Assembly: GCA_947651335.1 (NCBI GenBank)
Contig: CANSYV010000107.1
Location: 1 to 5,987 of the forward strand
Source: an uncultured Lachnospiraceae bacterium
GTDB taxonomy: Bacteria > Bacillota > Clostridia > Lachnospirales > Lachnospiraceae
DNA length: 5,987 nt
Direction of reading: 5' to 3'
Positions 5,492 to 5,987 of this stretch are shown here, piece after piece. A program made the position numbers and the translations under genes. Every line of letters begins with the position of its first letter. The first letter of the stretch is position 1. A model generated the notes under the pieces. That model had not been told where the DNA came from, did no database searches, and saw only the letters and a list, made by a program, of their open reading frames with translations.

Positions 5492-5987
5492 CTATCTTGG
5501 TACCTCTACCATTATATAAGCCTCTATTTTATCCTCAACCTGGATGTCGTTAAAGTTTTCAAAAACCAGACCGCACTCGTACCCGGCTTTTACTTCTTTT
5601 ACATCATCCTGGAAACGTTTCAGAGACGCCAGAGCCCCTTCGTAAATCTGCTCCTCGCCCCGGTTAATCCTTACTTTGCAGTTTCTCTCAAATCTGCCAT
5701 CCAGCACATAACTTCCGGCAATGTTGCCCACTCCCGACGCACGGAACACCTGACGCACTTCTCCGTGGCCGATCACCTGTTCCTCGAAGATGGGGTCCAG
5801 CATTCCTCTCATGGCAGATTCCACATCCTCGATGGCCTGGTAAATCACTTTGTAAAGTCTTAAGTCCACGCCTTCCTGCTCTGCCACAGCCTTCGCCTGG
5901 GTATCGGGCCTTACATTAAATCCGATTACAATGGCATTGGATGTGGATGCCAGGGTGATATCTGATTCATTGATGGCTCCCACACCG
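5492..5987 (-). CDS. infB: Translation initiation factor IF-2, C-terminal part (cut by window edge)
   Basis: The frame is open from the window edge and starts with [20 protein letters not shown], the well-conserved end of IF-2 domain III (IF2 C1). The final domain (C2, which binds the fMet end of initiator tRNA) follows, with [18 protein letters not shown] near the end and the terminal VEVPR. About 164 codons are present; the N-terminal region and the GTPase domain lie outside. The apparent start at 5983 is only an internal GTG (Val), so this is a partial gene and not a short protein. IF-2 brings fMet-tRNA to the 30S subunit and promotes subunit joining. It is the first gene of the visible operon and is followed closely by rbfA. 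Confidence 0.98.
   Translation of the reverse strand, partial: GVGAINESDITLASTSNAIVIGFNVRPDTQAKAVAEQEGVDLRLYKVIYQAIEDVESAMRGMLDPIFEEQVIGHGEVRQVFRASGVGNIAGSYVLDGRFERNCKVRINRGEEQIYEGALASLKRFQDDVKEVKAGYECGLVFENFNDIQVEDKIEAYIMVEVPR

Noticed and set aside
5492..5983. A separate 163-residue gene starting at 5983
   Set aside because: The start is an internal GTG (Val) of infB; the frame stays open to the window edge and the sequence is the conserved IF-2 C-terminus.
1..5987. Mobile elements, CRISPR arrays, tRNA or rRNA genes, phage or defence genes
   Set aside because: Nearly all bases are taken up by recognised housekeeping genes on one strand. No repeat arrays, transposase-like frames or RNA gene signatures were seen.

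Overview
This window is an ordinary chromosomal housekeeping region in which every gene lies on the minus strand. It is most likely from a Gram-positive anaerobe of the class Clostridia, probably the family Lachnospiraceae. The basis is the style of the proteins (IF-2, PNPase, S15, RibF), the strong AGGAGG-type ribosome binding sites, moderate GC content, and the order infB-rbfA-nrnA-truB-ribF-rpsO-pnp, which is the tail of the well-known nusA-infB translation operon of Firmicutes. The assignment comes from protein recognition by eye, not from a database search.

In transcription order (high to low coordinates) the window starts inside infB (IF-2, C-terminal 164 codons). It continues with rbfA (30S maturation factor), nrnA (DHH-family oligoribonuclease / pAp phosphatase), truB (tRNA pseudouridine-55 synthase) and ribF (bifunctional riboflavin kinase / FAD synthetase). 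These five are packed with gaps of 11 to 18 bases, so they are almost certainly one transcript. A Na+/phosphate symporter-like gene with a PhoU-like C-terminal region follows ribF after 32 bases and seems to be a lineage-specific passenger of the operon.

A 186-base intergenic stretch then separates the transporter from rpsO (ribosomal protein S15). It holds a convincing extended -10 SigA-type promoter and a roughly 97-base leader that can fold into a long imperfect hairpin. The hairpin contains a tandem G.U/G-C step like the one S15 recognises in 16S rRNA, so this is a candidate S15 autoregulatory leader. rpsO starts with TTG and is followed by a GC-rich intrinsic terminator with a short U tract. 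The pnp gene (polynucleotide phosphorylase, first 45 codons) lies just beyond and probably depends on readthrough.

The genes share a theme of ribosome assembly, translation initiation, tRNA modification and RNA turnover, with flavin cofactor synthesis and phosphate transport attached. No mobile element, CRISPR array, tRNA, rRNA or novel defence-like system is visible. The points most worth a second look are the rpsO leader, the inserted transporter gene, and two unusual residues in otherwise invariant-looking RibF motifs.
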